NCBI GenBank assembly: GCA_028564675.1
Contig: JAOVVO010000421.1
Location: 1 to 64,000 of the forward strand
Reading direction: 5' to 3'
Length of the DNA stretch: 64,000 bases
From: Onchocerca lupi
Taxonomy: Eukaryota; Nematoda; Chromadorea; Rhabditida; Onchocercidae
Shown here: positions 13,479 to 26,600 of the stretch, in pieces
Layout of the letters: each line of letters starts with the position of its first letter
How positions within the stretch are numbered: the stretch's first letter is position 1
Notes under the pieces: generated by a model
Seen by the model: only the letters and a program-made list of their open reading frames with translations
Database searches by the model: none
Told to the model about the DNA's origin: nothing
Made by a program: the position numbers and the translations under genes

Positions 13479-14330
13479 TATTAGTTTATGCTAATTAAAT
13501 TCCATGGCTTCAGCCTCATTTTTCAATATCCTAAAAGATACCAATTATTTTCTAATTCTACTAACTTTTAATACTTAATAAAAAAAAAACAATTTCCATT
13601 AAAACAAAAACATTCGTTGCGTTCCTGCAATTAATAACAATTCAATTAACAAATACACGTTTGAAGGACAAGTACTGGAAAATACTGAAGTTTATTTTAG
13701 AAAAGTTAAATGCATCGATAATGCAAAGTAATCCATGTTCAGAAATTACTTTCTTACCACATATCAAAGTTGCAATACATTTGTGCATTCATTGCATAAA
13801 GAGAAATTTATTGAGATAATATTTTGTAAAAGACGTGCGGAAGATACAAAATAGAAAACCAAATTTGTGACGAAAATTTGAAAAGTAAAATCATTTAAAT
13901 AGCTTCATATCAAACTAGAAATTTCATGAGTCTAATCAATAAAATCAGAAATTTTATGAGTCTACTCAGTAAAATTTCCAATTTCTAGTAGGATTTTTTA
14001 ATATTATCAATCCGGTATTATTCAGATACACTGCATAAGGCTAGCATAGACTTTTCAATCAATCTTTGGTTCATTACTAGTTATTTGACCGATAAGTAAA
14101 TATATAAGACTTCACTTCTTCTTTTGCCTTCATTCTACCACATGAAAAACTACAATCAAAATATACAGTAATTTTCGGTCTTTCGTAATAAAAATATTAC
14201 AGTAATTACAAAAATCTCAAATAAATAAGGTGAGAAAACCATTCAGCGTGAACTCCCAAAAACAGATCATAAAAGATTCATAACTATGAATTTAGTAAAA
14301 GCAAAGATGACAGAAATGATACTTCTTTGA
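13479..14330. other. Gap between AP-1 sigma and TBCE
   Basis: An 852-base interval between two genes on the same strand. It has no convincing ORF. It holds a 30-bp tandem duplication at 13917-13976 and an acceptor-like TTAATTAG just before the TBCE ATG. Confidence 0.6.
13917..13976. repeat. 30-bp tandem duplication
   Basis: Two adjacent 30-base units (13917-13946 and 13947-13976), each starting AGAAATTT and containing ATGAGTCTA, with a few substitutions. They lie between the AP-1 sigma and TBCE genes. Confidence 0.75.
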
Positions 14331-16052
14331 TCAACCAAGGCCATGGTCCTCAAAGAATCCTTGCGGTGTTTCTTCCTAAAATTGAGATGTAAATATCTCA
14401 CATATATAAGTGGCGAAATAACCAAGATTTACCAAGAGTGTTAGAATGCAAAATTAAGTGCAATCAGGTATCGATAGTAGTTATTTGCAGCTTTAATACA
14501 GAATTATCAACCATCAATTAGCGTTTATTTTAAATTCTTAATAGTTGATAAAAATAGAAATTCTTGTTGCCGACGCATATTGAAATACTGGCAATCATCA
14601 TTAGAGTGATTATTCGAAATATCCGACACTAATCTCATCTTCCTTCCACAGAAACAGGACAGTTGCGATAAAGTTAATCAACATAAATATCTGCAAATCT
14701 ATAACAGTAAAGTCCAGTACAAACCTCTTGTATGAGATCTTGAGCCGCGATTGCCTTCAACACTTGCTTTTTACTTGTTTCCTGTATTTCGCCCGCCAAT
14801 AAGAATTCATCCAATATAAAATATGCCTTCTCAAAATTGAAAATAATATCTAGCTCACAAACCTGAAAAATTCAATCTAATACTATGAAAATTTTTAATG
14901 TAAACAGATTGCCAAGATGTTTTTCCGAATCCCATAATTTTGTCACCTGCAACCATAGATTTTGGTTGCAAGTTACAAGATTATGGAATTCGGTAAAGAA
15001 TGAGGTTCAAAATGCTTAATATTATTTCATTCTTCATTGTGTTTTACAAAATTTCTCTTCTTCTCTGTGCGGAACTTCACCATTCAACTGGCAACTTCTA
15101 AGAGTGGTAATTAATTAAAGAAGTAAGCAGAGTTCATAGACTACATTTTCGAAATGACACTTTCGAAAAAAAAAAAGCAGAATAAAAGAAAAGTGAATAA
15201 AGAACTTACACTGCCAAAATATTTATCCAGTAATTCAACAAAGCGATGTATAATTTCTAGACATAACAATTCGTTATCTGTTTGCTCAATAGCACAACAA
15301 AAATACAATGATGCGTACCTAAAATTAACAGGATGAATTCCGATGAAAAGTATCAGCTCAATATTCTAGCAACAAAATAATTGCAAATCTAAAAATGTTT
15401 TCCAAATAAACGGGAAAATAAATGGCGAATGAATACATTGTGATAACGTCATTATGAAAAAATTGCAAAATAATTCGAAAGAGGTGGGTGAATAATTTTA
15501 AAAAATGAAATAAACGAACGTCATTTAAGCTATGCTTCAACTTGTTAATTATTTCTACAAAACATAGCAAGGTTGATTTACTGCAATTAATATTTCCACC
15601 GCTAACCTCTTATAAACGATTTTAAGATCCTTATATTCTAAAAAGGCGCACATCTTCGGTTTCCGAGCCAAAATTGTCGTAATTAATTCCCGAGTAATTT
15701 TCTTCTTCACCTTAAATAACTAGCATAATAATTCACTCACTTCAATACATCACATTCTCGAATTTCTTTTTCTACCAATATTTACTACTAGGTTTACTCA
15801 TCTGCTTAATTTTCTTTACTGATTAGCTCTTTTCATTATTGTTTGCTGTAGATTTATTTTTTGACTTGTTTACATATTGTTAATTTATTTTTAATTGTTT
15901 CGTTGACTTACTAACATGTCTATCTCCATATCATTTATTAATGAAGTTTCCGATAAAAGTATTTTTTTCTAAATTTTACATCAGAAAACCCAATGCACTG
16001 AATATTCGGATAAAAGAAATTGCTTTCTTTTTTCATTGCAACAAATGCCTAC

Positions 16053-16084
<32 letters not shown>

Positions 16085-16520
16085 TTCAAAACCTATCGTA
16101 TATCGTTTACCTTATCGCGTATCACTAAGCTCATATATTATTCGCAAGCACAACGAATGTTTCACAAATTATTCTTCATATTCTGCATGTCAAATGTTGA
16201 TTTAAACTATATATTCTAGAAACATTCCACTAATTTAGCGTATGTAATCAGATATAGACTATTGGTCATATCATATAACACTGACCTGATCATATATCAA
16301 TCTTACTAAATATCATAAGCATACGATACATTAGTTTTGCTCCATCCCACACGTTTCCTTAACATAATTTTGTCTTATCACTTATCACCAATCATAGATC
16401 ACCGATCGATCTCGTTACATGACATTAACATTTCTCACTTACCTTATCCTGATATGCCACATACCATTTCTGCAATCGTAGTTTTCCCTGCCTGCTGAAC
16501 AATAACATGAATTGCATCAT
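14331..16520 (-). CDS. aps-1: AP-1 complex sigma subunit (clathrin adaptor small chain)
   Basis: Five exons, 157 aa: 16520-16443, 15710-15607, 15318-15210, 14862-14725 and 14375-14331. The protein begins MMQFMLLFSRQGKLRLQKWY and continues with ARKPKMCAFLEYKDLKIVYK, YASLYFCCAIE and VCELDIIFNFEKAYFILDEF. These are the conserved longin-like core of adaptin sigma chains. The ARKPKMC and LLAGEIQETSKKQVLKAI segments favour AP-1 sigma over AP-2 or AP-3. Human AP1S1 is 158 aa. The subunit sits in the AP-1 core at the trans-Golgi and endosomes and helps bind dileucine sorting signals. Human AP1S1 ends in a short acidic tail; here the last exon encodes 14 residues ending DHGLG. A TTATTTTCAG acceptor 17 bases before the ATG is a likely spliced-leader site. 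Confidence 0.95.
14925..14993. repeat. 31-bp imperfect hairpin in an AP-1 sigma intron
   Basis: Positions 14925-14955 and 14963-14993 are reverse complements at 27 of 31 positions with a 7-base loop. The hairpin lies in the intron between exons 3 and 4. Confidence 0.8.
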
Positions 16521-16536
16521 TTTACTACACTTTTAA

Positions 16537-16539
16537 ACT
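16537..16539 (-). promoter_or_regulatory. Candidate trans-splice acceptor for AP-1 sigma
   Basis: On the minus strand, CTTTATTTTCAG ends at 16538, 17 bases before the ATG, with no coding exon found upstream. A spliced leader is inferred. Confidence 0.45.
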
Positions 16540-17604
16540 GAAAATAAAGAAAAGTATGAAAATTACTAACAGAAAGATAAGTGAAATTACTGCATTTAAT
16601 TGATAGTTAATATCACTTTTCCAATGGTCATATGTCATCATATCACTCGAAATGGATGATATGATCTACCAGATGACTTGATAATCCCGAGATTATGTTT
16701 CCCGACATGAATATTATTATTTTCCATATAGACGATTTCTCTTTTTCAACAAAAATAATCGACACTCTAATCCCTAACTTAGCAACTCCGCGAACCCCGC
16801 TCTTCTTCCCCCGATGGGTACAACATCACCCCGCCCGACCAACCCTACCCGCTCCTACCCTCAACGCAAGAAACTTCCCAAAATTCAATCTGATGCATGT
16901 CATTATTGTGCTTTATGTTATAATTCATAGTCCTGAAACGATGAATTGTTAACGGTACAGTTGAGATCAATACTGCTTCCAGCTGACACGCTGACACTTC
17001 CTCGTTGTTGACAGCTTGGAATTTCCTGTCATCACTTATCTGAGTTGTCAACATTGCGAGGATCAGGCGAACTGATAGCCTACTTTGGGTACCACAATGT
17101 TCCGCGATGATTATCCAACTTTTTCCTGCTAAAAATAGAAGTTTCATGCAAATACATAAAGAGTTGGCTACATATATAATTTTTAACGTGAAAAACGTGT
17201 GCGTGAAATTAGCAAGATGAATAAAATAAAAGAATAGCTATAAATTGGCCATTCATTCTATTCTATCTAAATTCTTCCACTCAATTCTTGTAGATATTCC
17301 AGAGTGTGTAAACTCTTGTCATCTAATCTAGTTGTGAACTTGTCCACTCAATGTCGTTTATTAAATGTAACACTCTTCCACTTCTTTACTCATTATCGAT
17401 TCATGCTTTAATAAAATAAAATATATAACTAAATCTACCGATTTATTTAGCTAAATATTCGCGTGTTTGGGTGGACTATGCAGAAAGAATGAAGCTTTAT
17501 TAGACATAACACAAGTTTATGTTGATGATTTTAACTATGGTAACATGCTTGATTTGGTTAATTTTAGTTTATTATTGAAATCTAGATTTTCTCTGTTTCG
17601 TTAT

Positions 17605-17606
17605 AG
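17605..17606 (+). promoter_or_regulatory. Candidate trans-splice acceptor for the MLK gene
   Basis: CTGTTTCGTTATAG ends at 17606, 11 bases before the start ATG at 17618. No upstream coding exon was found, which fits a nematode spliced-leader site. Confidence 0.4.
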
Positions 17607-17617
17607 AACGCGAAAAA

Positions 17618-20600
17618 ATGGAATCACCGGAAACACCAGTCCAGCCGACATTTTTTCGCCCTCATCAACCGATAATTGTAAATATATCAAGTGGAGCGGC
17701 ACGCGCATCAAGTCATATCAATTTACAAGTAATTTTTCCATCATTATGTAATTGTTCTAATATTAACATTTTTTCATTTCTGTAGAATCTCTGTAAGATG
17801 ATTGTTTCTTTCTATATTTTCTGCTTTCACGATAAATTTATATTTTTCACTGGATAATTTCTTAATAACAGTGTTTTGTTTTTATGTATTTCCTTAAATG
17901 AAAATTGAAATATATCTTTTCCTCTTCTTTGTAACATTGCTCCAGGATTCTGTATATCGGCATATATTCTAAAAAGTTGGTCATAATTGATTGTAGTCTA
18001 AGCCATTCTGGAGTGCAGTTTTTTGAATTTCATCCATTGTTTATTCTACTTAAGTCACAAAGTATTGCCAAAGAATTTTTTTTTCTTTTGTTTTAATGCA
18101 GTCACTTTGCTATAATGATCATTTTGCAGACGTTTATTTATCTTCTTGGAAGGATTCCGCATGGAATTTATTTTTGTTATTTATATATTTTTTGTGACTA
18201 CTTCTCTCTTTTTGCTTCTTTATTCTAACGGATAAACTCATGCTTTTCTTTTTTAGAAGAATTTATTGCCGAAGACACTTGCTAGTCATCCATCAACTTC
18301 GCGTGCATGTACTGTTGAATCACTGAACGATAATGTCCCCGATCGGCCAGAAATATTTTCTCAGCCGAAAAGAAAATCACACTCTATTGCTGACATATTT
18401 GCTGGTGTTGATGCTGATAACAGTTAGTTTTTAATATCTGCAGATCAGTTTTAATTGACAATAATTATATTTAACTTTGATTTTATGAAATGTTGTTATT
18501 GTCTCGGGCTACGAATTGATATAAGTTTAGACAGTATTTTTCACATTGCTGAGTGTAAAGGATTACGCATAGACTAGTTATTATAAGATAGTATATGACA
18601 TGAACAAAGTTGTACAGTATTGAAATGAGTTAATGTAATGAAATGAATCAATACAGATGATGTTCGATTTCGTCATGATGATGTGAAACCGCAGAAGTCA
18701 ATTGTTGTTGAATCAAATTATGACTACACGCCAAAACGGAAAGATGAACTGAAATTGAAACGTGGAGCAACGATCAAAGTGATACGTCGAGATGGGTTAG
18801 AGCATTTCTTTTCCTTTTTTTCTTGGTAGCATCAAATTTTCAATTACATCGAATCTATGCTAACAGCAAAGATTAAATCGAATGATATAACATTTGTTCT
18901 CTCTATTGAGTAACTTGTGATTCAGGAAGCTGTACTTCTATTCTGTAACATGCGACATATAATTTTATCTATTACAGGAAATAAAACAATATTCTTTGTG
19001 ATGTAGCTAGAATAGAATGAGGGACCTCTTTGATAGAACATTTAATGAATAATGTTACTGGCATTAAGGAATTGGTTGGAGATCGGAAATTAGTATGAAG
19101 ATTGAGATTATTTTTATTTTCCAGAGAAGAAGGCTGGTGGTATGGCGAAAAATTGGATGGCAGTGGGAAAAAAGGATTTTTCCCTCAAAATCATGTACAG
19201 CTAGCGAAAGGCTTAGCGAAGGAAATCGATCCAAATGCTGTTCAGTTTACTGGTTTGCTAGGAGCTGGCGGCTTTTCAGTTGTCAAATCAGCAATTTACA
19301 AAGGACGAGTGAGAACTGTTTGCATTATTTATCAAATTTTTTTCTTGAAATAAGGAAGACAGAAAAACAATTTTGCATATCGTCTTCATTGTTTCTCTCA
19401 TCACATAAACCGGTAACAATATCACTTAACTGAAATTTGAAATCAGGAAGATATCATTCACCAAGCTAAGTTTAAGTCATAGGTTTCAGTTTCGCGTAAG
19501 TTTCGGGTTCGCTTTTTTTTTTTCGCTTAGGTTTCAGTTCCGCTTAGAATTATTTTTATTGAAAATTTAAAATGTTTTCATTTATTAATTCTACTGTACG
19601 ATTATCCTTTGTCACTATAAATTTAAAAGAATACATAATGCTGAATTTCTCATCTTGACATTCCAAATATTTCTTTTGCAGGAGGTGGCCGTGAAAATAC
19701 CACATTCAAAATTTAGTAAAAAAGAAATATTAGAAGGTGAATTATTGCTTAATTAAATCTAGAAATTTTATTCAATTTTGCGAAAACAAGTGTAATATAA
19801 TAAATTCAAAAAGTTAGAATGGAAGAATATAATTTATTATCTTCGAAATAATTGGTCCATTGGCACAGCTGATTGCCGATTAACGAATATATTATTTGAG
19901 TTATTTTTTTTTTTTTGCATTTGATTTCATCGTGGGGAATTTTATAGTATGAATATTTAGTTTCGAAGACAAAAAGGAAAAGAAAGGTTTATAATAGCAA
20001 AAAAATTTCATTTATAGAGAATGATGAAATTTATTTCGGCTAATCTATCCAATGCTGGTCTAAATATTTCAGCAGTTCGAGAAGAGGCTAGTATTTTCCA
20101 AATGTTGGATCATGGGAATATTGTTGAAATGTATGGTGTTATTGTTGGCGATGAACCAGCATTAGTTCTCGAGCTTTGTAGGGGTTAGTTAAAAGTTTAA
20201 GCTCGTTATCATTATCTTATTTTTGAAATTTTAGTGATGAATCAGTTGTTGAGAAAGAAGATTAAGATGAAGAGGAATTAAAGGGAAGACAGATCTTCAG
20301 GAAGACAGATCTTCATTTTATTTTTGTTTTCGTGCTCTATTTGTTTGTTAAATTGCAGTGCTTGTCAAATGATTGAATTTTCAGAATAGTATGTTAAATT
20401 TCCACAGTAGATATATGGAGTTTTTTTCAGACTCATTGGCAAAAATATGTTCTAGCAAGAAAAACATTTCACTTTCGGAAGAAATCATCAGTTACTGGGG
20501 TGTTCAAGTTGCTCGTGGAATGAGCTATTTGCATAGCCTGAATGTTCTTCATAGGGATTTGAAGGCGGCCAATGGTAATTTTTGTTTCATAAAAAATTTC

Positions 20601-23600
20601 TTTTACTTGATTGCATCATCGGTTATTAAAATTTTCGTAGGATTTATTTACTGAGTGGCATAATTGATATCGTAAATTGTTTAAATTGTCTAGTTAAAAG
20701 GATGTCGGTGTCTTTATGGATGTTTTCCATAAATTGGAAAGATTCATTATGTTGTATTATATTTCATATTAACATTAACCTATTAAACTTTCAGTATGTT
20801 GTGGTGAATTAAAAAGTTCCCGCAATTCATATGATAGTGAGAACGGGCATGGCGCTAAAATCATATGTTACTCTGAACTGTTCCTTTACATTTTTTCTAC
20901 AATATTATTTAGACTAAGAGTTTCATTCTTTGTTTTCCTCTTTTCAAATGGAAACCGAATTTTAGTTCTGATCAAAGAAAAAGTTTGCGATTGTTTGTTG
21001 AATGTAGAGGCAAACACTGATGAACAGCTGGCTCATTCTCTACAAGCCAGGGATGGTGTTTGCCAAAAATGTGGTGGTTCAGCACTAAACTGCCTTACTT
21101 TAAAAATCGCCGATCTTGGCCTATCGAAAAAATTGAGGGTTGCTGATTGCAGGTAAAGTCTTATTTAAAATTCATGAAAAAAATCGAATTTTTTCCATTT
21201 ATTGATAACTTAATTTATTGGGAGTTAAGTTTATTCTTATGAGACACGAGATTGTGTTAAATAGGAAAGAAATTATAATTGTTTAAAGTTTCAATATAGT
21301 GGAAATTTAATACTTCCGGACAAGTTTAGTTTTCCAGGATGAGCGTTGTGGGTACAGTACCATATCTTGCACCGGAAGTAATCCGTGACCGAAAATGTTC
21401 CAAAGCAATGGATGTTTGGAGTTTTGGTCTCGTCCTTTGGGAAGTATTAACTGGTGCAACACCGTTCGAAGGCTTGGGTCCTGGGGCTGTGCAACTACAG
21501 GTTCAGTTTGTTTACTATGGTAGCATATTTTTATCGATAATACATTCATGCAGTTAACTTATATATATGAGAGTTGGCCAAATATTTCTAGATTGGAACG
21601 TTCGTGAAACAAAAAATCCCTTCTTCATGCCCTCCAGATTTGAGATTAATAATTGAAAGTTGTTGGCGTGACGACCCATTGGAGAGACCAACCTTCAAAG
21701 AGTTAATTGTTGAATTGGAGAAATTTGGTGACAAATTTCGAACAACGGATCCACATGATCAGACTGTAGGTCTTGTAAAAATTTTGTGAATTACTGAAAC
21801 TTTAATTTTCATTGAAGTCCTAGTCATTGAATTAATGTTAAACTGATCATTAATAATAATTTCATCAAATAGATTAAACGGAATATATAATGATTTGTAA
21901 TTTGAGCTTCTTCGGGAATCTGTGGATATATGATGTATTCAGTATACACTGAAATTATCTCTTTCATATTCTGCTTAGATTCACCGGATTTTTATGATTA
22001 TTTGGTCCTAAAGAAATTGGTTTCATTAATTACTTCCCTAAATTCTAGTTCTTGGAGAGCAGTTTAAACACGCTGCGGAAAAGTATGATGGAAGAAATAT
22101 CATCAATTGCGAGAGAAATGGCTCGAAAAGCAGAAGAATTGCAGAAACGCGAAGAAAAGTAAGCTTTCGGAATTTTTTCTTTTGTTTGGGAATATCTTCT
22201 ATTTTCTTAATTCAGGGATATTGGGTAAGAACAAATCACAGTTTTATGTAGTTATCATTTTTTGCAGCTTAAAAAAAGGTGAAAGGGAATTGAAGCTTAA
22301 GACAATGATTTTCGAACTACAACAGACGCTATCAGAAAGGCCACCAAAGGAAAAGCCACAACCACCAAAAAGACGGCAGCATCTAAAGTGCGAGGATATT
22401 TCCAAACCATATGGTATAGTTTTTGTCATAATTATTGATTTTTTTTTTCCCAATTTATTATTTTTTTTTTCCATTGACAACGATTTCAGGATATCATTTC
22501 TATCTGCTATTAGCTATAGATTACCATTTAATGTATAAACCATATGGTATAGTTTTTGTAATAATTACTGATTTTTTTTTCCCAATGTATTATACATCAT
22601 TTCTATCTGCTAGTAGCTATAGATTACCATTTAATGTATAAATCACAGTGAAGTTTCTTATGTTTTGATATTGTAAAAGAACTTTTTTCCATATCTTTAG
22701 TAATTTATAGAGTACTGAATCAAGAAACTTTGCTTTTATGCTAAACAAGGATAATTATTTCACTCATGCAGATATGCTATCATTTTCGTAACGCGGAAAT
22801 ATAATAAAATTATTTTTAGATCTGAAAACTGAGATTTCGCTAACCAAGAATATGCAAATGATCGAATGTAAGTGTTTGATATTATCGAATGCCATTTATA
22901 TTTCTATTTAATTTTGCAAAATTCAGTAATGTTTTTATTTCATTGACTGATTTTTCGTTGTGAAATATTGTACGGTTTGTTGTTTCATTTTAGTTGTGAG
23001 CTATATAAGATTATTTGCTGCAAACGCATCATAATGTTCTTCCATGTTACTGTATTTGTATGAACAGTGCTAGTTTCTAGTAATGGCGTTGATGAGGCGT
23101 TAAAACTGTCCATTAATGGATAATGGATGTAGCGGAGATTTATTAATGTCGTTTGTGATGTCGAAAATTGTGTTTGGTATCGTGAATTTGTATTTTTAGC
23201 TCTTAACAGAGATACTGCAATGGGAATAGCATTGGACGGTGCCAGGTTAAATGGTTCAACGGATCAATTATCTATGGTGTCTAACACTAAGCATGTCGAC
23301 AACGCCAACTTAGGATTTGCTACACTTCCACGAATTCCGAAAAAACTTACATTGAAAAATGAGAATTTTGATTGCGTTAAATGCTACCCAGTACAGCAAC
23401 GAGTGCCATCTAAAAGTACGCCTGATCTGTTAAAGCTCTACCGTCTACCAGTTCCATATCATAACGCAAGTCCCAAGCTGAAACGTGTCAATGCATGTAA
23501 GGTAAAGCGCGACTCGACTCGCACCAGTGCTGAGGAAGAGGTGGACGAGCGATGTGTGGAAGTGATAAATGATAAAGGTTGGTTAGCTGTAAATTGCTTG

Positions 23601-26600
23601 GTGCATGTGTTCCTTTTTTTCGATGCGATTTTGTCAATTTTTGGGAAAATTTGGATGCATGTTGGATATTTTCCTTGATTTTTACATTCATTTTTTTGTC
23701 TGTTATTGTGGATGTTTGATGGCTTGGTTTTTAGAGAACGTGCTAAAATAGACTGCAGTAATGTCGATTTTGAGGCAATTAAGCTGTTTGAATATTCATA
23801 AATATCTCAATTTTCAATTGTAGTTTTTTTGCAAATTTTTTGGCTTTTAAATAGCAGGTCAAAGCTTTGTTGTGCAGTTGAGGAAAAAACACTCTCGAAT
23901 GAAGGTTCATCGTGCTAATATTGCAGATCTGGAAAGTCTTCTTGAAACTTCTAATCAGCAACCAAAAAATTTTTTGGATCATTTAGCAACACCACGACGT
24001 GTCATACAATTACCACCACCATCGAAGAAGTTAGCTGCCGATCATCATGTCAGGTATATTTGTTCTGTATTCCTTATCTTTTTTTCCACTTTCAAGTGAA
24101 TTTACTACACACTCATTGTTTGAAATTTGACTGTATCCGAATCTTGATTTAAATAAGTCGATAACTGAAGGAGAAAAGAACTATTAAGAAGGCAAATTTT
24201 TTTTTGTTGTGGAAATCGTGCTATTTTCAGCATATTTGGCAACTGTAATTTCGTTCGGCTTCATAATACTACTGCAAATTTTATCTCTTTGTCTCTTCTA
24301 TCTCTAAAGAGATATGATGATTTTTACATTTCTTTGAATATTGAATTAACGAAAAAAATCATTTATAGATCTAGTTCAACAGCTGATGAGCGTGCGCGAT
24401 CAAAATTAAGTAAAGAAGAAGATCGGGGATTCTTTCGTAACATTTTTAAACGTGACACTAAAGATCGAAATGGTATGTAAAAAGCTTTACAAACATTTTT
24501 CATTTATTTTGGAATTTTACCGAATAGATATGCAAGAGCAATATAGGCTATTTTTCTGTGAAATATTAACGCTCAAGGCCCTGAGTTGTTTAATTTTACA
24601 TTTTTTTTTTCTTTTTTTAATCCGCAAAGGGGTAGAATATTCATTGATAATTGGATGAATAAGCTGAAAAATAAGAAATATATTCTATAAAATTGGTTAT
24701 TTTAATTTGTGAGTTTTTTTAGAAGGATCGAAATAAATGAGAATTTCTTTCTATCAACTGGGCAAAAAAGAATATTATATTTTTTAGTATGCTTCATTGA
24801 AAATAGAATTGTTTTGATCATCGTTTGTGATTTTATAGGTCGAGTTGCTGGAACATTGCCTAAATCATTGATTATACGATCACCTTTGGGTCCATCCATT
24901 ACGGGATCATCTACAATTTTGAAAGTAATTATGAGCAGTTGAAAAAAAAAATTGGAGATCTAAGTTTGCTTGTTAACAGAATACTAAATGAATTTTATTT
25001 ATTTCTGAGGTCTAGTCGTTATTGCTAATTCAATTTGTAATGTCACTCAATTTTTTTTGTAATGTCACTCAATTTTTTTTTAATACTATCATTTTCTTTA
25101 ACAGAAGTGAATCACTCCTATGATTCATCTCGTAAGGATTAATTTACTAGTAAATTATATAAGTTACAGCAAGAAAATTCCTAAATTAGTTGCAGAATAT
25201 GACACCGTCGAAACAAACTAAGATAAAAAGTCCGACGAGACCATCGCCGTCAAAAGCTGGAAAGTAAGTTGTTCTTTCATTAAATTCCATTTTTAGAGCT
25301 TTTTTCAATTTTGATAAATATCGAGAAAATTGATTTGTTCGCTTTCCGATAGTTTTTTGGCGGTTTTTGGCAGTCTTTTTGGCATGTCCATATTGAACAT
25401 TTTGGTTTGATTTGTTTATGACGGCATTATCTTATCATTTATTTCTTTGCAATTTTATAGAAAGTTGAGTAAAAGGAATACAAGAATATAAGTTTAGTTA
25501 GATAACATGGGTTCTTAATAGTTCATATGTGAAAATAGTTTTTGTTTCAGGAAGAAAAAGTATTCGGCTAATGCACAAAACGATAAGTATGACTTGGCCG
25601 AGAATTCGAAGTAAATTTTTTCTTTAAATTTTGAAGCAAATTTATTTGTGTTCTAGCATATTAAGTAATCCATTTGATTTTTTTATGAAGCAGAGTTTGA
25701 TTTAGATGATTGCTTATGATATTTTTATCAGTTATAGAACATTTGTGAAATGCAGTGAAAGGCGAATCAGTGCGACGCCATCACAAACCAGTGCTGTGTA
25801 TCCGATAAGCAGTAGTCCAGTGTCGGTGTATTGTTCGACTGACGAGTTATACTCTGGAAAGCGAGCACCGTATGAAAAATTATCGGAAGCGTCAGATCCA
25901 GGAATGATGGAGAATCCATTATATATTCTGCCAAGAAATTTTCCACCACATGATCGAGCATCTACATCTGCATCTCGGATTTTCTTCAAGTAAGTTTTGA
26001 TTTCAATTCTCGAATACTGATAAATTAATCAAGAGTAGATTAATATAGTTTAGAAAGTGATTGTCGTGGATAAAACGGATACTCTCACGATCATAGCCTA
26101 GCCTACATTGTTTAACTTTCTTGCGTAAGTGAGCAATTCTTCTATAGTTAATAAAAGCGCTGTTCTGAACTGCTTGATTTTCCTTCATATTGTCGCATAA
26201 ATCATTCCTTTTTAGCGGAAGTCCTTCACATGGCTCTAAAAGTCCTTCTTCTATCCGTTCTTCATATGATGACCGGCTTAATAACAGTGGTTTGAATACA
26301 ATCGAAAATCTTTCGTATAAACCGCCGAATGAAATGAAAATTTCACGCAGCACCATGACACAAAGTAAGTTTTGTGTTATTTAAATTATATTGTTGCAAG
26401 AAAGAAGCAGTAAACTAAGTGAGTCAGATTTGCTAATTAAAAATTTATTTGCATAAAGTATTAGATCTCTGTCATTCTTATTATCAAGTACGGATATCAG
26501 CTTTAATTTTGGGAATCGGTATTATTTTCCAAAGTATTAACTATGTTTATCATATTTTGTGATGTACTGCAGGGCTTTATTCGAAAACATTGTGGAATTT

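Larger units (their letters stand above)
16521..17617. promoter_or_regulatory. Divergent promoter region between AP-1 sigma and MLK
   Basis: About 1.1 kb separates two divergently transcribed genes. The stretch 16785-16870 is strikingly C-rich on the plus strand, including a CCCCGCCCGACC GC-box-like element, in an otherwise AT-rich window. A minus-strand ORF of 100 codons (16845-17147) and a plus-strand ORF (17467-17751) cross the region, but neither shows domain features. A promoter role is inferred from position and composition. Confidence 0.45.

Noticed and set aside
16845..17147. 100-codon minus-strand ORF with a signal-like start
   Set aside because: It sits in the divergent promoter, has no domain features, no in-phase partner exon, and its length follows from the locally higher GC content.
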